A stretch of DNA of 64,000 nt from assembly GCF_002310815.1 (NCBI RefSeq), contig NZ_CP011032.1, positions 1,528,001-1,592,000 on the forward strand, written 5' to 3'. The DNA comes from Pseudoalteromonas tunicata. GTDB taxonomy: Bacteria; Pseudomonadota; Gammaproteobacteria; Enterobacterales; Alteromonadaceae. The translations under genes and the position numbers were made by a program. The notes below the pieces were generated by a model that did no database searches, had not been told where the DNA came from, and saw only the letters and a program-made list of their open reading frames with translations. Below are positions 63,924-64,000 of this stretch, piece by piece; positions within the stretch are counted from its first letter, which is position 1; each line of letters starts with the position of its first letter.

Positions 63924-64000
63924 TTAGCGAATTTCCACCTCTTTGCTGGCTTTTTTATAGCGAATTTTAAGCCCCGACCAGCTGGGTAATTCCCAGCGTT
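63924..64000 (-). CDS. C-terminal end of an unidentified gene (cut by window edge)
   Basis: The minus strand ends a frame with ...RWELPSWSGLKIRYK, then KASKEVEIR and a TAA at 63924-63926. Only 24 codons are inside the window; the gene continues to the right. The sequence is basic and beta-like but too short for me to name a family. The convergent arrangement with the shared hairpin supports it as real. Confidence 0.5.
   Translation of the reverse strand, partial: RWELPSWSGLKIRYKKASKEVEIR

Overview
The window reads as chromosome of an AT-rich marine gammaproteobacterium of the Alteromonadales, most likely Pseudoalteromonas. This rests on gene content and order (trpEGD-trpC/F-B-A next to yciI, yciB, trpH/rnm, yciO, scpA, scpB, rluB and yciK; topA near cysB), on marine-type families (S46 and S9 peptidases, a VolA/Pla-1-type lipase, a TonB receptor beside FAD-dependent tryptophan halogenases, a liu-type leucine dehydrogenase) and on the many U-rich hairpin terminators. 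Most of it is well-kept core chromosome with little coding overlap.

Layout. 1-6000: partial S46 peptidase, a ~200 bp inverted-repeat element, a TonB-C-like protein, acylphosphatase, an orphan substrate-binding protein, a decayed chemotaxis-receptor remnant, SOS-controlled umuDC with a LexA box, and tRNA-Pro(GGG). 6200-19200: tesA divergent from the ybbA-ybbP export system, an SDR epimerase, an AI-2E family permease, a five-gene PhoPQ-like two-component cluster, yciI, an NSS transporter, a CPBP-type membrane protein and yciB. 19200-26100: complete trp operon on the minus strand, preceded by two tandem leader-peptide attenuators, each with a 16-residue peptide carrying three consecutive Trp codons and its own terminator. 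26300-34800: trpH, yciO, scpA, scpB, rluB, yciK, a lipase lipoprotein, sohB. 34850-46990: a dicarboxylate/amino-acid symporter, a large Ig-like lipoprotein, topA, then a three-gene block (membrane-anchored coiled-coil protein, soluble histidine kinase, receiver-TPR protein) lying between topA and cysB. 47000-56450: sdaA, nudL, pabB, class I fumarase, S9 peptidase, HutD-like protein and leucine dehydrogenase with a perfect 16-bp palindrome upstream.

56600-59500 is a decayed secondary locus: the N-terminus of a TonB receptor is joined to the C-terminal half of a tryptophan halogenase, and the convergent second halogenase has lost its C-terminus at a 128-bp MITE-like element. 59600 to the end holds a chloramphenicol-acetyltransferase-like protein, a large AT-rich repeat-domain lipoprotein, and the last codons of a minus-strand gene.

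The observations I rate highest are the tandem trp attenuators, the receptor-halogenase deletion scar with its MITE-truncated partner, the unusual three-gene signalling block between topA and cysB, and the two-copy ~200 bp intergenic repeat. I saw no CRISPR array, prophage, intact transposase or rRNA.
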